DNA of 64,000 nucleotides from Actinokineospora alba (lineage in GTDB: Bacteria; Actinomycetota; Actinomycetes; Mycobacteriales; Pseudonocardiaceae), in contig NZ_SNXU01000001.1 of assembly GCF_004362515.1 (NCBI RefSeq), positions 1,612,001 to 1,676,000 of the forward strand, read 5' to 3'. The position numbers were made by a program, and so were the translations under genes. The notes under the pieces are model-generated. The model was given only the letters and a program-made list of their open reading frames with translations. It was not told the origin of the DNA and did no database searches. Position 1 is the stretch's first letter. The number at the start of each line of letters is the position of its first letter. Positions 42,472-52,694 of the stretch are shown here, piece by piece.

Positions 42472-43127
42472 CGGAACAGCCGATCTCGATCATGGTGGTC
42501 GACGACCACCCCATCTGGCGGGACGGTGTGGCGCGCGACCTGGCCGAGCGGGGGTTCGAGGTCCGCGCGACCGCGGGCGACGCCGCTTCGGCGGTGCGTA
42601 TCGCGCGAACCGTGCGCCCGGACGTGGTGCTGATGGACCTCAACCTCGGCGAGGAATCCGGGGTGGAGGCGACCCGCAAGATCACCGGCGAGCTGACCGG
42701 CACCCGGGTGCTGGTGCTGTCGGCCAGCGGCGAGCACAACGACGTGCTGGAGGCGGTCAAGGCGGGCGCGTCGGGCTACCTGGTGAAGTCCGCTTCGGCG
42801 GAGGAGCTGGTGGCGGCGGTCCGGCGGACGTGGGCCGGTGACGCGGTCTTCAACGCGGGGCTGGCCGGCCTGGTGCTCGGCGAGTACCGGCGGATGGCGT
42901 CGGGCCCGGAGGAGAGCGGCGCGCCGAAGCTGACCGACCGGGAGACCGAGGTGCTGCGGCTGGTCGCCAAGGGGCTGACCGCCCGGCAGATCGCCGACCG
43001 GCTGGTCCTGTCGCACCGGACGGTGGAGAACCACGTGCAGTCGACGCTGCGGAAGCTGCAGCTGCACAACCGGGTGGAACTGGCCCGGTACGCGATCGAG
43101 CACGGGCTTGACGGAGAGCCCGACTAG
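42468..43127 (+). CDS. MacR-like LuxR-family response regulator
   Basis: 219 aa, GTG start overlapping the kinase stop. Receiver with VVDDHPIWRDG, Asp57 in VVLMDLNLG, and Lys in YLVKSAS. LuxR HTH (LTDRETEVLRLVAKGLTARQIA) at about 150-210. Cognate of the upstream kinase. Confidence 0.92.
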   Translation: MTEQPISIMVVDDHPIWRDGVARDLAERGFEVRATAGDAASAVRIARTVRPDVVLMDLNLGEESGVEATRKITGELTGTRVLVLSASGEHNDVLEAVKAGASGYLVKSASAEELVAAVRRTWAGDAVFNAGLAGLVLGEYRRMASGPEESGAPKLTDRETEVLRLVAKGLTARQIADRLVLSHRTVENHVQSTLRKLQLHNRVELARYAIEHGLDGEPD

Positions 43128-43156
43128 CGCGCGGTTTCGCGCCTATCTTGGGTGGT

Positions 43157-43771
43157 GTGACCACCCCGATCAGTCCCCGCGAACTTCGAGTCTCCGACGC
43201 CGAGCGCTCACATGTGGTCGGCGTGCTGCAGAAGGCCATCGGACACGGCCTGCTCAGCCTCGACGAGTTCACCGCCCGCACCGATGTCGCGCTGGCCGCG
43301 CGCACCCGGGCGGAACTCAATACCGTCCTGGTCGACCTCCCCGGCCTGGTCCACCCGGAGTCCGGTGTCGCGCCGGTCAAGCCGGTGGAGTTCCGGGCGA
43401 CGATGTCGGCGCTCAAGCGCGAGGGCGAGTGGGTCGTGCCCCGCGACATGGTCATCCGCAGCCAGATGGGCTCGACCGTCCTGGACTTCTCCGATGCGGT
43501 CATTTCTTTCCCAGAGATCCGCATCGAGGTCGATGTGGCGGCGGGGTCGGTGGAGTTGCTGATGCCGGAGCGGTCGTCGGTCGACGCGTCGGCGGTGACC
43601 GTGGAGCTGGGCAGCAAGACCGACAAGGCCAGTGGCTCGCGCGCAGGTGGGCCGCACTTTGTGGTGACCGGGTCGGTGCGCGCAGGCTCGCTGACGATCC
43701 GGCGGCCCACGTACGTGCGGATCGGGTCGCTGACCATCCGCCGACCGTGGAGGATCAGCTGGGACGCGTAG
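43157..43771 (+). CDS. DUF1707 domain protein
   Basis: 204 aa, GTG start. The N-terminal 55 residues are a DUF1707 module (LRVSDAERSHVVGVLQKAIGHGLLSLDEFTAR and TRAELNTVLVDLPG, cited as separate parts). A middle region with beta strands follows (VIRSQMGSTVLDFSDAVI, VDVAAGSVELLMPE), like the DUF2154/LiaF C-terminal domain. No membrane segment. LiaF-like domains often regulate envelope-stress systems; its place after the MacRS operon fits a modulatory role (inference). Confidence 0.82.
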   Translation: MTTPISPRELRVSDAERSHVVGVLQKAIGHGLLSLDEFTARTDVALAARTRAELNTVLVDLPGLVHPESGVAPVKPVEFRATMSALKREGEWVVPRDMVIRSQMGSTVLDFSDAVISFPEIRIEVDVAAGSVELLMPERSSVDASAVTVELGSKTDKASGSRAGGPHFVVTGSVRAGSLTIRRPTYVRIGSLTIRRPWRISWDA

Positions 43772-43787
43772 GCTCTGCTGTGAAGCT

Positions 43788-43802
43788 CTGCTGATAAAGC
43801 AG
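43788..43802. promoter_or_regulatory. Candidate LysR box upstream of tdh
   Basis: Inverted repeat CTGCT-GATAA-AGCAG, containing T-N11-A, in the 112-bp region before the tdh-kbl-LysR operon. The LysR gene is the last gene of that operon, so autoregulation through this site is plausible. Short and unproven. Confidence 0.35.
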
Positions 43803-43883
43803 TTCAGAAACTCCCGATGGACTTCACAGCGGCGCGGCAGCAGACTCCGCGCGGGGAGCACAACCCGCATCATCGGAGGAACC

Positions 43884-44911
43884 TTGAAGGCTCTGGTCAA
43901 AGTCGCCCCGGGCCCCGGTCTGGAACTCGTCGACGTCCCGGACCCGAAGCCCGGCCCGGGCGACATCCTGCTGCGCGTGTTGCGCACGGGCATCTGCGGC
44001 ACGGACCTGCATATCGACGCCTGGGACGACTGGGCGGCCAAGACGATCAAGGCGCCGCTGACGCTCGGACACGAGTTCGTCGGCGAGGTCGTCGAGATCG
44101 GTGCCGCGGTCACCAAGGTCAGGGTCGGCGACCTGGTCAGCGGCGAGGGACACCTGGTCTGCGGCACCTGCCGCAACTGCCGGGCGGGCCGCCGTCACCT
44201 GTGCGCCAACACCATCGGCCTCGGTGTGCACACCAACGGCGCGTTCGCCGAGTACGCGGTGCTGCCCGAGTCGAACGCCTGGGTGCACAACCACCAGATC
44301 GACCTGGACGTCGCCGCGATCTTCGACCCGTTCGGCAACGCCGTGCACACCGCGCTGTCGTTCCCGGTCCTGAATGAGGACGTGCTGATCACCGGCGCGG
44401 GCCCGATCGGGCTGATGGCCGCCGCGGTCGCCAAGCACGCGGGCGCCCGGCACGTGGTGATCACCGATATCAGCGAGGCCCGGCTGGAGCTGGCCCGCAA
44501 GCTCGGCGTCAACGTCGCGCTGGACGTCAGCGCGACCCCGGTGTCGGCGGTCTACGGCGAGCTGAACATGACCGAGGGCTTCGACGTGGGCATGGAGATG
44601 TCCGGCCAGCCCTCGGCGCTGCGCGAGATGATCGGCAACATGACCCACGGCGGTCGGATCGCGATGCTCGGGCTGCCCGCCAAGGAGATCGCGATCGACT
44701 GGAGCGCGGTCGTGCTGAAGATGCTGACGATCAAGGGCATCTACGGCCGCGAGATGTTCGAGACCTGGTACGCGATGTCGGTCCTGCTGCAGGCGGGCCT
44801 GGACCTGAGCCCGGTGATCACCCACCGGTTCCACCACACCGAACACAAGGCCGCGTTCGACACCGCCCGCGGCGGCAAGTGCGGCAAGGTCATCATGGAT
44901 TGGGAGAGCTG

Positions 44912-44912
<1 letters not shown>
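43884..44912 (+). CDS. tdh: L-threonine 3-dehydrogenase
   Basis: 342 aa, TTG start behind CGGAGGAACC. Zinc MDR family: catalytic zinc site GICGTDLHI and GHEFVGEV, structural zinc cysteines CGTCRNCRAGRRHLC, Rossmann motif GAGPIGLMAA, and EMSGQPSAL. Oxidises L-threonine to 2-amino-3-ketobutyrate with NAD. Overlaps kbl by one base; the two enzymes together convert threonine to glycine and acetyl-CoA. Confidence 0.95.
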
Positions 44913-46092
<1,180 letters not shown>

Positions 46093-46096
<4 letters not shown>

Positions 46097-46989
46097 TAGA
46101 TCCCCGGCGGCTGCGGGTGCTGCGCGCACTGGCCGACCACGGCACCGTGACCGCCGCGGGCCAGGCGCTGCACCTGACACCGTCGGCGGTCTCGCAGCAG
46201 CTCGCCGCGCTGGAGTCCGAGGTCGGGCAGGACCTGCTGCACCGCAAGGGGCGGCGGGTCTGGCTGACCGCCGCCGGTGAGTTGCTCGTCGAGCACGCCA
46301 CCGCGGTGATCGCCGAGTTGGACCGGGCCGAGGCGCGGCTGGCCGCCTACGCCGCCGGGGAGACCGGACGGGTCCGGGTGGCCGCGTTCGCCTCGGCGAT
46401 CACCCAGGTCGTCGCCCCGGCGATCGTCGCGCTGCGGGCGTCGGCGCCGGGGGTGAGCGTGGTCGTGCACGACGCCGAGCGCAGCCTGCCGATGCTGCTC
46501 GACGGTGAGATCGACATCGCGGTCACCGTGGAGTACTGGGCAAGTGCGGGAGACGACGACCAGAGGGTTGTGCGCACACCGCTCTACGCGGAACCGTTCG
46601 ACGCGGTCCTGCCGCCCGGCCACCGGCTGACCGACCAGGCGGAGGTCAACCTGTCCGACCTCGCCACCGACGACTGGGTCGCGCCGCTGCCGGGCAACCC
46701 GTGCCGTGACGTGCTGGTGGTCGCGTGCGAGGGGGTCGGCTTCACCCCGCGGATCACCCACACTTCCGACGACTTCCACGCCGAGGCCGCGCTGGTCGCC
46801 GCGGGCGGCGGGGTCGCGCTGATCCCGCGCACCGCCTTGGCGGGGGTGGAACCCGCCCGGGTCCGGCCGATCGCGGTCGACCCGCCGACGCGCCGGGTGT
46901 TCGCCGCGGTGCGCCGCGGCCGGGAGAACCACCCGCTGATCGTGGCCGTCCAGTCGGCGTTGCGAAAAGCGGTTACTCACTCGTGTTAA
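46093..46989 (+). CDS. LysR-family regulator
   Basis: 298 aa. GTG start overlapping the kbl stop (GTGA). N-terminal winged helix RRLRVLRALADHGTVTAAGQALHLTPSAVSQQ (DNA-binding region, residues 3-35, quoted here only as TVTAAGQALHLTPSAVSQQ), then the two-lobed effector domain. Probably controls threonine catabolism with threonine, ketobutyrate or glycine as inducer (inference). It sits at the 3' end of the operon rather than divergent, which is less usual for the family. Confidence 0.88.
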
Positions 46990-46998
46990 TAATTACTC

Positions 46999-47583
46999 AT
47001 GCAGGTAACAGTTACTGAAGCCGCCCGTCGCAAGCAGATCGTCGACGCCGCGATCGAGGTCATCGCCGACCTCGGCTACGCGAAGACTTCCTTCGCGCGA
47101 ATCGTGGAGCGGGCCGGGCTGAGCAGCACGCGGCTGATCTCGTATCACTTCGCCGATAAGAACGACCTGATGATGGCCGTCCTGATCACCTCCGTCGGCA
47201 CCCTGGACGAGCTGCTCGACGCGCGACTGGAAGGTCGCACGGGCCGCGCGGAGATGCTGCGGGCCTACATCGAGGTCCGGGTCGAGCTGCTGCGCACCCA
47301 CGCCAAGCACCTGCGCGCGATCACCGAGGTCGCCGACAACCACCGCGCCGAGGACGGCTCGGCGATGTTCGCGCCGCTGCTGACCGACTTCCGCGTCGGC
47401 CGGATGGAACGCCAACTGCGCCAAGGACAGCGGGAAGGCGTGTTCGCCGAGTTCGACCCCGCGGTCATGGCGAACACCATCTCGTCGGCCATCGAGGGCG
47501 CGGCCCGCTCCGGGCTGCCCCTGGATGGCTACGGCCGCGAACTGGCCGACCTGTTCGATCGCGCGACCAGGTCAGCTCAGTAG
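46999..47583 (+). CDS. TetR-family transcriptional regulator
   Basis: 194 aa. HTH with FARIVERAGLSSTRLISYHF, followed by a TetR_C-type domain. A -10-like TAATAAT (46986-46992) ends about 7 bases before the ATG, so the transcript may be leaderless. TTACTCA repeats at 46973 and 46993 and GGTAACAGTTACT just after the start are possible self-operator parts. Ends 7 bases inside the convergent Gln-rich gene. Target unknown. Confidence 0.86.
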   Translation: MQVTVTEAARRKQIVDAAIEVIADLGYAKTSFARIVERAGLSSTRLISYHFADKNDLMMAVLITSVGTLDELLDARLEGRTGRAEMLRAYIEVRVELLRTHAKHLRAITEVADNHRAEDGSAMFAPLLTDFRVGRMERQLRQGQREGVFAEFDPAVMANTISSAIEGAARSGLPLDGYGRELADLFDRATRSAQ

Positions 47584-48554
47584 CGCGGCGGGAACTGCTG
47601 CTGCTGGGGGTAAGCCTGCGGCGGGTACTGCTGTTGTCCCATCGGATATCCCTGCTGAGGCTGGGCGTACCCGCCGGAAGGCTGGCCCGCGTAGGGCTGC
47701 TGTTGGGGCGCGAACGGGGGCTGGGCGAACTGCGGCTGCGGCGCCATCTGCTGCGGCGGCACCATCTGCTGCTGCGGGAACTGGGGCTGCTGCGGGAACT
47801 GCGGCATCGCGGGCTGCTGCGCCGAGAGCAGCGGCGGCATCGGCGGCGCGGGCGTTCCGTACTTCTCCCACACGTGCTGCGGGACAACGCTGACGAGGTA
47901 CTTCAGCGCCTCCAGCTTCTGCATGATCTCCTGCGGGGTGTTGCGGGTGAGCTTGTTGTCCTCGTAGTAGACGAGGTCGGCCCCGATGATCGTCCAGCCC
48001 TCGAGCTTCGCGTCGATGATCAGGTCGACCGCCTGCGGCGTCAGGAGTTCGGTCACCAGCTGCGGGTTCTGCCCCTGCACCAGGTACTGCCGGTTGAAGT
48101 CGCGGTGGGGGACCGGGATCTGCCCCTGGTCGGTGTTGTTGAAGAACCCGCGCTTGGCCACCTCGACATAGGGCAGCGAAACGGGAAGCCGCACCGCCCA
48201 CACGGTCACGACGGTGTTGTCCTCGGAGAAGATGATCGCGTTGTGGCTTCGCGTCAGCGTCCGGCGCTGGTAGTCGAACGCGGTGAACTCCAGCCCGTTG
48301 AGCGAGCCGCGGATGACACCGAACGCCACCCGGCGGTCACCGCGCTGGTTGAACGGCGCGATGTTGCCCCACTGGTTGAGCAGCTCCGGCGCGTACGGCG
48401 CGAACTGCCAGCCCTGGCTCACCGCCAGCTGGCCGCGCTCACCGTTCTTGAACTTCTGCCGCTGCACCAGGAACTGCCGCGGCAACAGCAGCGTGAAGAC
48501 GTTCAGCCCGCCGAAGAGGGCGACCACCATGACGAAAATCCAGAAGACGATCAC
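47577..48554 (-). CDS. Membrane-anchored protein with Gln/Pro-rich tail
   Basis: 325 aa. One N-terminal membrane helix (IVFWIFVMVVALFGGLNVFTLL) without a cleavage site, then a folded region of about 200 residues (GWQFAPYAPELLNQWGNIAPFNQRG, quoted as QGWQFAPYAPELLNQWG). A low-complexity C-terminus (about 235-325) is made of Gln, Pro, Tyr and Met (PQFPQQPQFPQQQ type). The folded region includes LVYYEDNKLTRNTPQEIM, and I do not recognise the family. Prion-like composition suggests phase separation or multivalent binding (inference). Confidence 0.72.
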   Translation of the reverse strand: MIVFWIFVMVVALFGGLNVFTLLLPRQFLVQRQKFKNGERGQLAVSQGWQFAPYAPELLNQWGNIAPFNQRGDRRVAFGVIRGSLNGLEFTAFDYQRRTLTRSHNAIIFSEDNTVVTVWAVRLPVSLPYVEVAKRGFFNNTDQGQIPVPHRDFNRQYLVQGQNPQLVTELLTPQAVDLIIDAKLEGWTIIGADLVYYEDNKLTRNTPQEIMQKLEALKYLVSVVPQHVWEKYGTPAPPMPPLLSAQQPAMPQFPQQPQFPQQQMVPPQQMAPQPQFAQPPFAPQQQPYAGQPSGGYAQPQQGYPMGQQQYPPQAYPQQQQFPPRY

Positions 48555-48625
48555 GATACAAACCTTTGCCTTGAACCCCAGACGGCCGCTCGGCCGGATG
48601 ATCCGGACGTTATCGCAATCGGGAC

Positions 48626-48656
48626 TTGCACCTCACGCGACGTGAGGTCTTAGCGT
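48626..48656 (+). promoter_or_regulatory. MerR-type promoter with 19-bp spacer
   Basis: -35 TTGCAC (48626-48631) and -10 TAGCGT (48651-48656) are 19 bp apart. The perfect dyad ACCTCACG-CGA-CGTGAGGT (48630-48648) lies between them, the classic overlong-spacer MerR design. The -10 ends 7 bases before the ATG, so transcription probably starts at or next to it (leaderless). The encoded MerR is the obvious regulator. Confidence 0.75.
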
Positions 48657-48663
48657 CATTCCC

Positions 48664-49404
48664 ATGAGCGAGAAGCGCTGGGGAGTCGGGGAACTGGCCG
48701 GGGCGACCGGCCTGACGGTGCGGACGCTGCACCACTACGACGAGATCGGCCTGGTGTCGCCGAGCGAGCGCACGCACGCCGGGCACCGCCGCTACACCGA
48801 GGCCGACATCCGCAGGCTGTACCGGGTGCGGGCGCTGCGGTCGATCGGGCTGGGCCTGGACACCATCGCGGCGACCCTGGCCGAAGGGGACCGGGAGGCG
48901 TTGCGGGCGGTGCTCGTCGACCAGCTCGCGCACCTCGATTCCCAGGCCCGCCGGATGAACGACCTGCGGGCGCAGGTCCAGCACTTGCTCGAGCGGATGA
49001 ACACCGTCGCCGATCCCGGCGAGGTGCTGACGATTCTGGAGACGATGCAGATGATCGAGAGCTATTACACCCCTGAGCAGCTCGACTACCTGGCCAAGCG
49101 CCGGGAGGAGCTGGGGGAGAACGCCATCAAGGAGGTCGAGCAGGCCTGGCCACAGGTCATCTCGGCGATGCAGGAGCACCTGGCCGCGGGCACCCCGGTG
49201 GACGACCCGGACGTGCAGGCCCTGACCGCGCGCTGGTTCGGCCTGGTCGAGGCCTTCACCGGCGGCGACGACGGCGTCCGCGAGTCGCTGGGGAAGATGT
49301 GGGACGAGCAGGGGGACAAGCTCAACCAGCAGTTCGACACGGGCCTCTCGCCGGAGCTGATGGCCTACGTCGGCCGCGCGAACGAGGTACGGACCCGCTC
49401 CTGA
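48664..49404 (+). CDS. MerR-family regulator with TipAS-like domain
   Basis: 246 aa. Winged HTH (VGELAGATGLTVRTLHHYDEIGL), the MerR GHRRYTEADI and a coiled linker helix, then a TipAS antibiotic-recognition domain (YTPEQLDYLAKRREELGENAI, cited as YTPEQLDYLAKR; QAWPQVISAM; FTGGDDGVRESLGKMW). TipA proteins bind thiopeptide or other drugs and activate their own promoter (family knowledge). Its own promoter has the matching 19-bp spacer dyad. Confidence 0.9.
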   Translation: MSEKRWGVGELAGATGLTVRTLHHYDEIGLVSPSERTHAGHRRYTEADIRRLYRVRALRSIGLGLDTIAATLAEGDREALRAVLVDQLAHLDSQARRMNDLRAQVQHLLERMNTVADPGEVLTILETMQMIESYYTPEQLDYLAKRREELGENAIKEVEQAWPQVISAMQEHLAAGTPVDDPDVQALTARWFGLVEAFTGGDDGVRESLGKMWDEQGDKLNQQFDTGLSPELMAYVGRANEVRTRS

Positions 49405-49408
49405 GGGG

Positions 49409-49464
49409 TGAACTCACTTGCCGGCGGGGGCGACTCACTTGCCTGGAGGGGCGACTCGCGGGGG
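49409..49464. repeat. Short tandem repeat between MerR and ribokinase genes
   Basis: Units of about 21-22 bases: GAACTCACTTGCCGGCGGGG, GACTCACTTGCCTGGAGGGG and a decayed third copy starting GACTCGCGGGGG. The array includes the rbsK stop codon and its last residues. It may be one copy of a dispersed element. Confidence 0.4.
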
Positions 49465-50259
49465 TTGGGCACCTTGATGGGTGACCGACCGCGCGGCGTA
49501 GGCGATGGCGTGTTCGGTCGCGGCCACCAGGTCGGCGCCGCGGGCGAGGTGGGCGGCGAGGGCCCCGGTGAAGGCGTCGCCCGCGCCGGTCGTGTCCACG
49601 GCGTCGACCTGGGGCGCGGGGATCCGGCGGGTGCCCTCCGGGGTGACCACGTCGGCTCCCCGCGCGCCGAGGGTGACGACGACTGAGCGGGAGCAGTCGA
49701 AACCGGGCAGCGCGCGGGCTTCGTGTTCGTTGACGATCAGCGGGTCGAGCACGGCGAGGGTGTCCGGGGACAGCTCCGCCACCGGCGACAGGTTCACCAC
49801 AGCCCGCACCCCGGAGCGGGCCGCGAGCGCGACCGCGTGCTCCACCACGGTGATCGGCACTTCCAGCGAGGCCACCAGGACCCGGGCGTCGCCCAGGTCG
49901 ACATCGGCCTCGGTGAGCGCGGAATTGGCGCCCGGCGAGACGATGATCGAGTTCTCGCCGTCCGGGGTGACCGTGATGAACGCGAGCCCGGTGGGCGTTG
50001 TGACTTTGCGGACCCGGGTCGTGTCGACGCCCGCCGAACCAAGTGATTTCAGGAGGAATTCACCATAGGGGTCGTCGCCGACGGCCCCGACCAGCGACAC
50101 CGCGGCACCGTTGCGCGCCGCCGCGACAGCGGTGTTCGCACCCTTGCCACCAGGCAGGACACGGGTGTCGGAGCCCAACACCGTCTCACCCGCGGACGGC
50201 CTGCGGGCCACGGACACCACCAGGTCGGCGTTGGCCGAACCCACCACCACGACATCCAC
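49435..50259 (-). CDS. rbsK: Ribokinase
   Basis: 274 aa. GTG start at 50259, before VVVVGSANADLVV. PfkB-family signatures: PGGKGANTAVAAAR (first) and VDTTGAGDAFTGALAAHL (second, with catalytic Asp in GAGD), plus VNEHEARAL. Phosphorylates D-ribose or a similar sugar with ATP. No transport genes are next to it. The C-terminus runs into a short tandem repeat. Confidence 0.88.
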   Translation of the reverse strand: MDVVVVGSANADLVVSVARRPSAGETVLGSDTRVLPGGKGANTAVAAARNGAAVSLVGAVGDDPYGEFLLKSLGSAGVDTTRVRKVTTPTGLAFITVTPDGENSIIVSPGANSALTEADVDLGDARVLVASLEVPITVVEHAVALAARSGVRAVVNLSPVAELSPDTLAVLDPLIVNEHEARALPGFDCSRSVVVTLGARGADVVTPEGTRRIPAPQVDAVDTTGAGDAFTGALAAHLARGADLVAATEHAIAYAARSVTHQGAQPPRVAPPGK

Positions 50260-50390
50260 CCGATCAAGCTTAGTCGTGAAAAACATGCGCAAGTGTGAAC
50301 GATTCAGTAGTGGAATCGATCTCCGGTGCCACAATGTGTCAGCTGATTTGCGTACTCCTCGGGCGATCCGGCGGGTGCGTGGCGGTGAAT

Positions 50391-50408
50391 CCCGGGGCTC
50401 GCCCCGGG
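50391..50408 (-). terminator. Hairpin after the MMPL gene
   Basis: Stem CCCGGGGC / GCCCCGGG with a 2-base apex (7 bp with a 4-base loop in practice), about 90 bases beyond the MMPL stop. The 237-bp region 50260-50496 also holds two copies of GTCACCGGTG (50445-50454 and 50481-50490; the second is the 12-bp palindrome GTCACCGGTGAC), of unknown meaning. Confidence 0.5.
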
Positions 50409-50496
50409 TGCCGGTCAGGGCCAGGGGGCCAAGGCCGGCTGAGCGTCACCGGTGCCGGTCGTGTGGCCCCCCGAGCGATCGTCACCGGTGACGCGC

Positions 50497-52626
50497 CTAC
50501 CAGGCCCGATCCATCACCAGCGTCGGCGCGTCCGGCTCGACCTCGGACAGCCCGGCCTTCTCCTGCAGCCTGCGCAGCGAGTCGGGGGCCCACCAGGCCG
50601 CGTCGCCGAGCAACCGCATCACAGCGGGCACCAGGAGCATCCGCACGACGGTCGCGTCGAGCACCAGGGCGATGATCATGCCGACGCCAAGGAACCGCAT
50701 GCTGGCCAGCGCGGACAGGCCGAACGCGCCGGTCACGACCACCAGCAGCAGGGCGGCCGCGGTGATCATGCGGCCGGTGCGCAGCAGGCCCGCGTGCACG
50801 GCGGCGTGGGTCGAGAGCCCGGTGTGCCTGGCTTCGACCATGCGCGAGAGCAGGAACGTCTCGTAGTCGGTCGACAGGCCGAACACCATCGCGACGATCA
50901 ACACCATCAGACCCGCCTGCACCGGCTGCGGGGTCACCCCGAACAGCCCGGCGCCGTGGCCGTCCTGGAAGACGAACACCAGGATCCCGAACGTCGCCGA
51001 CAGGCTCAGCGCGCTCATCAGCACCGCCTTGACCGGCAGCAGCACCGAGCCGAACGCGAGGAACATCAGGACCAGGGTGGCCGCGACGAGGATGGCGATC
51101 ATCCACGGGATCCGGTCGGAGATCGCCTCGATGGTGTCGGCGACCTCGGCCGGATAGCCGCCGACCAGCACGTCGGCGTCGGTGGGCACCTCTCGTAGCG
51201 CTCGGATGATCGAGGCCGCCGCGTCGGTGTTCGCTTCACCCGCCAGCGGCACGGTGAGCAGCGCGATGTCGTCCTTGGCGCCGGTCGGCACGGCGTCGAG
51301 CACCCCGGGCACGCGCTTCAAGTCCTCCACCAGCAGCGCGACGGACCCCGGGTTGGCGGCGCGCACGACGAGCGTGGCCTGGTTGGTGCTCGCCGCTGGG
51401 AAGTTCGCCGCGATGGTCTCCACGGTGACCCGGCTCGGGTCGTCCGGCGGGAGTTGCTTCTCGTCCGCCCCGCCGAAAGTCAGGCCGCCCAGCGGCAGGG
51501 CGAGCGCGACCAGGACCGCGGTGATCGGCAGGGCGAACAGCACCGGGCGGCGCATGACGGCGTCGGCGACCCGGGCGAGGAACTCACGCTCGATCCGGCG
51601 GTGCCTGCCGCCGAGCGGGGTGCGCAGGCGGTGCCCGGCGACGGCGAGCAGCGCGGGCAGCAGGGTCAGCGAGATGATCGCCGCGATCGCCACCGCCGAC
51701 ATGCCGCCGTAGGCCATCGAGCGCAAGTAGTCCATCGGGAACACGACCAGCCCCGAGAGGGCGATGACCAGCAGGGTCGCCGAGAACGCGACAGTGCGGC
51801 CCGCGGTGGCGACGGTCCGGCTCACCGCGTCGGCGATCGTGGCGCCCGCGCCCAGCTCTTCGCGGAACCGGCCGACCATGAACAGCCCGTAGTCGATCGC
51901 CATGCCCAGGCCGAGCAGGATCGCCACGTTCAGCGCGAACGAGTTGACCTCGAACCCGTAGCTCAGCGCCCGCAGCACGCCCAGCGACCCGAAGATCGAC
52001 AGGCAGCCGACCAGCACCGGCATGGACGCGGCGAGCACGCTGCCGAAGATCATCACCAGGAGAACCAGCGTCACCGGCAGTGACACCGCCTCGGCGACGG
52101 TCAGGTCGTCCGCGGACCGCTCGTTCATCGCCTGCTCGGTCGGCACCGTGCCGCCGAGTTGGGTGCGCACGCCCGGAACCGGCAGCAGGTCCCGAACAGA
52201 CTGGTACGCGATACGACGGTCGTCCTTGTCGGTGCCCGCAAGGGTGATCGTCGCCATCGCCATGGTCTTCTCGGCGCTCGCGAGGGCGGGCAGACCGGTG
52301 CTCCAGTAGTCGGAGACAGCCACGACCTTGTCCCTGGGCAGGCCGCGCAAAGCGGTGGTGACCTGGGCGGCGAGGGCGGGGTCATCGACGGTCTTTTCGT
52401 CCGGGGCGGTGTAGACGACCACGACGTCAGGCGGGCGCTGCCCGAAGGTCTCGGTGACGATCTCCTTGACCCGCATGGACTCACTGGCCGGATCCTCGTA
52501 GCCGCCCTGGGTCAGCTTGTCGAAGACGCCGAGGCCCCAGCCGCCCGCGCCGATCGTCACCAGCAGGGTGACGACCAGGACCACCCACCGTCTGCGGTGC
52601 GTGAACGAACCCCACGATGCGAGCAA
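50497..52626 (-). CDS. MMPL/RND-family transporter
   Basis: 709 aa. The TTG at 52626 has AGGGGA 6 bases before it; the upstream in-frame TTG at 52641 has none. 11-12 membrane segments in two halves, each with an outer loop. Motifs LGLGMAIDYGLFMVGRFREEL and VFGLSTDYETFLLSRM are the MMPL proton-relay Asp-Tyr segments. It exports lipids or drugs in relatives (family knowledge). Divergent from a TetR gene with a palindrome between, so the exporter is probably TetR-repressed. Confidence 0.9.
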   Translation of the reverse strand: MLASWGSFTHRRRWVVLVVTLLVTIGAGGWGLGVFDKLTQGGYEDPASESMRVKEIVTETFGQRPPDVVVVYTAPDEKTVDDPALAAQVTTALRGLPRDKVVAVSDYWSTGLPALASAEKTMAMATITLAGTDKDDRRIAYQSVRDLLPVPGVRTQLGGTVPTEQAMNERSADDLTVAEAVSLPVTLVLLVMIFGSVLAASMPVLVGCLSIFGSLGVLRALSYGFEVNSFALNVAILLGLGMAIDYGLFMVGRFREELGAGATIADAVSRTVATAGRTVAFSATLLVIALSGLVVFPMDYLRSMAYGGMSAVAIAAIISLTLLPALLAVAGHRLRTPLGGRHRRIEREFLARVADAVMRRPVLFALPITAVLVALALPLGGLTFGGADEKQLPPDDPSRVTVETIAANFPAASTNQATLVVRAANPGSVALLVEDLKRVPGVLDAVPTGAKDDIALLTVPLAGEANTDAAASIIRALREVPTDADVLVGGYPAEVADTIEAISDRIPWMIAILVAATLVLMFLAFGSVLLPVKAVLMSALSLSATFGILVFVFQDGHGAGLFGVTPQPVQAGLMVLIVAMVFGLSTDYETFLLSRMVEARHTGLSTHAAVHAGLLRTGRMITAAALLLVVVTGAFGLSALASMRFLGVGMIIALVLDATVVRMLLVPAVMRLLGDAAWWAPDSLRRLQEKAGLSEVEPDAPTLVMDRAW

Positions 52627-52662
52627 ACCCTGTCCCCTCAACGGAGCAGGACGCTACAGTCC

Positions 52663-52677
52663 GTGAACGCTGTTCAC
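52663..52677. promoter_or_regulatory. Candidate TetR operator between MMPL and TetR genes
   Basis: Perfect inverted repeat GTGAAC-GCT-GTTCAC in the 68-bp divergent region, 18 bases before the TetR ATG and 36 bases before the MMPL start. Placement is ideal for co-repression of both genes. Confidence 0.68.
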
Positions 52678-52694
52678 AACATCGCGGAGACCAC

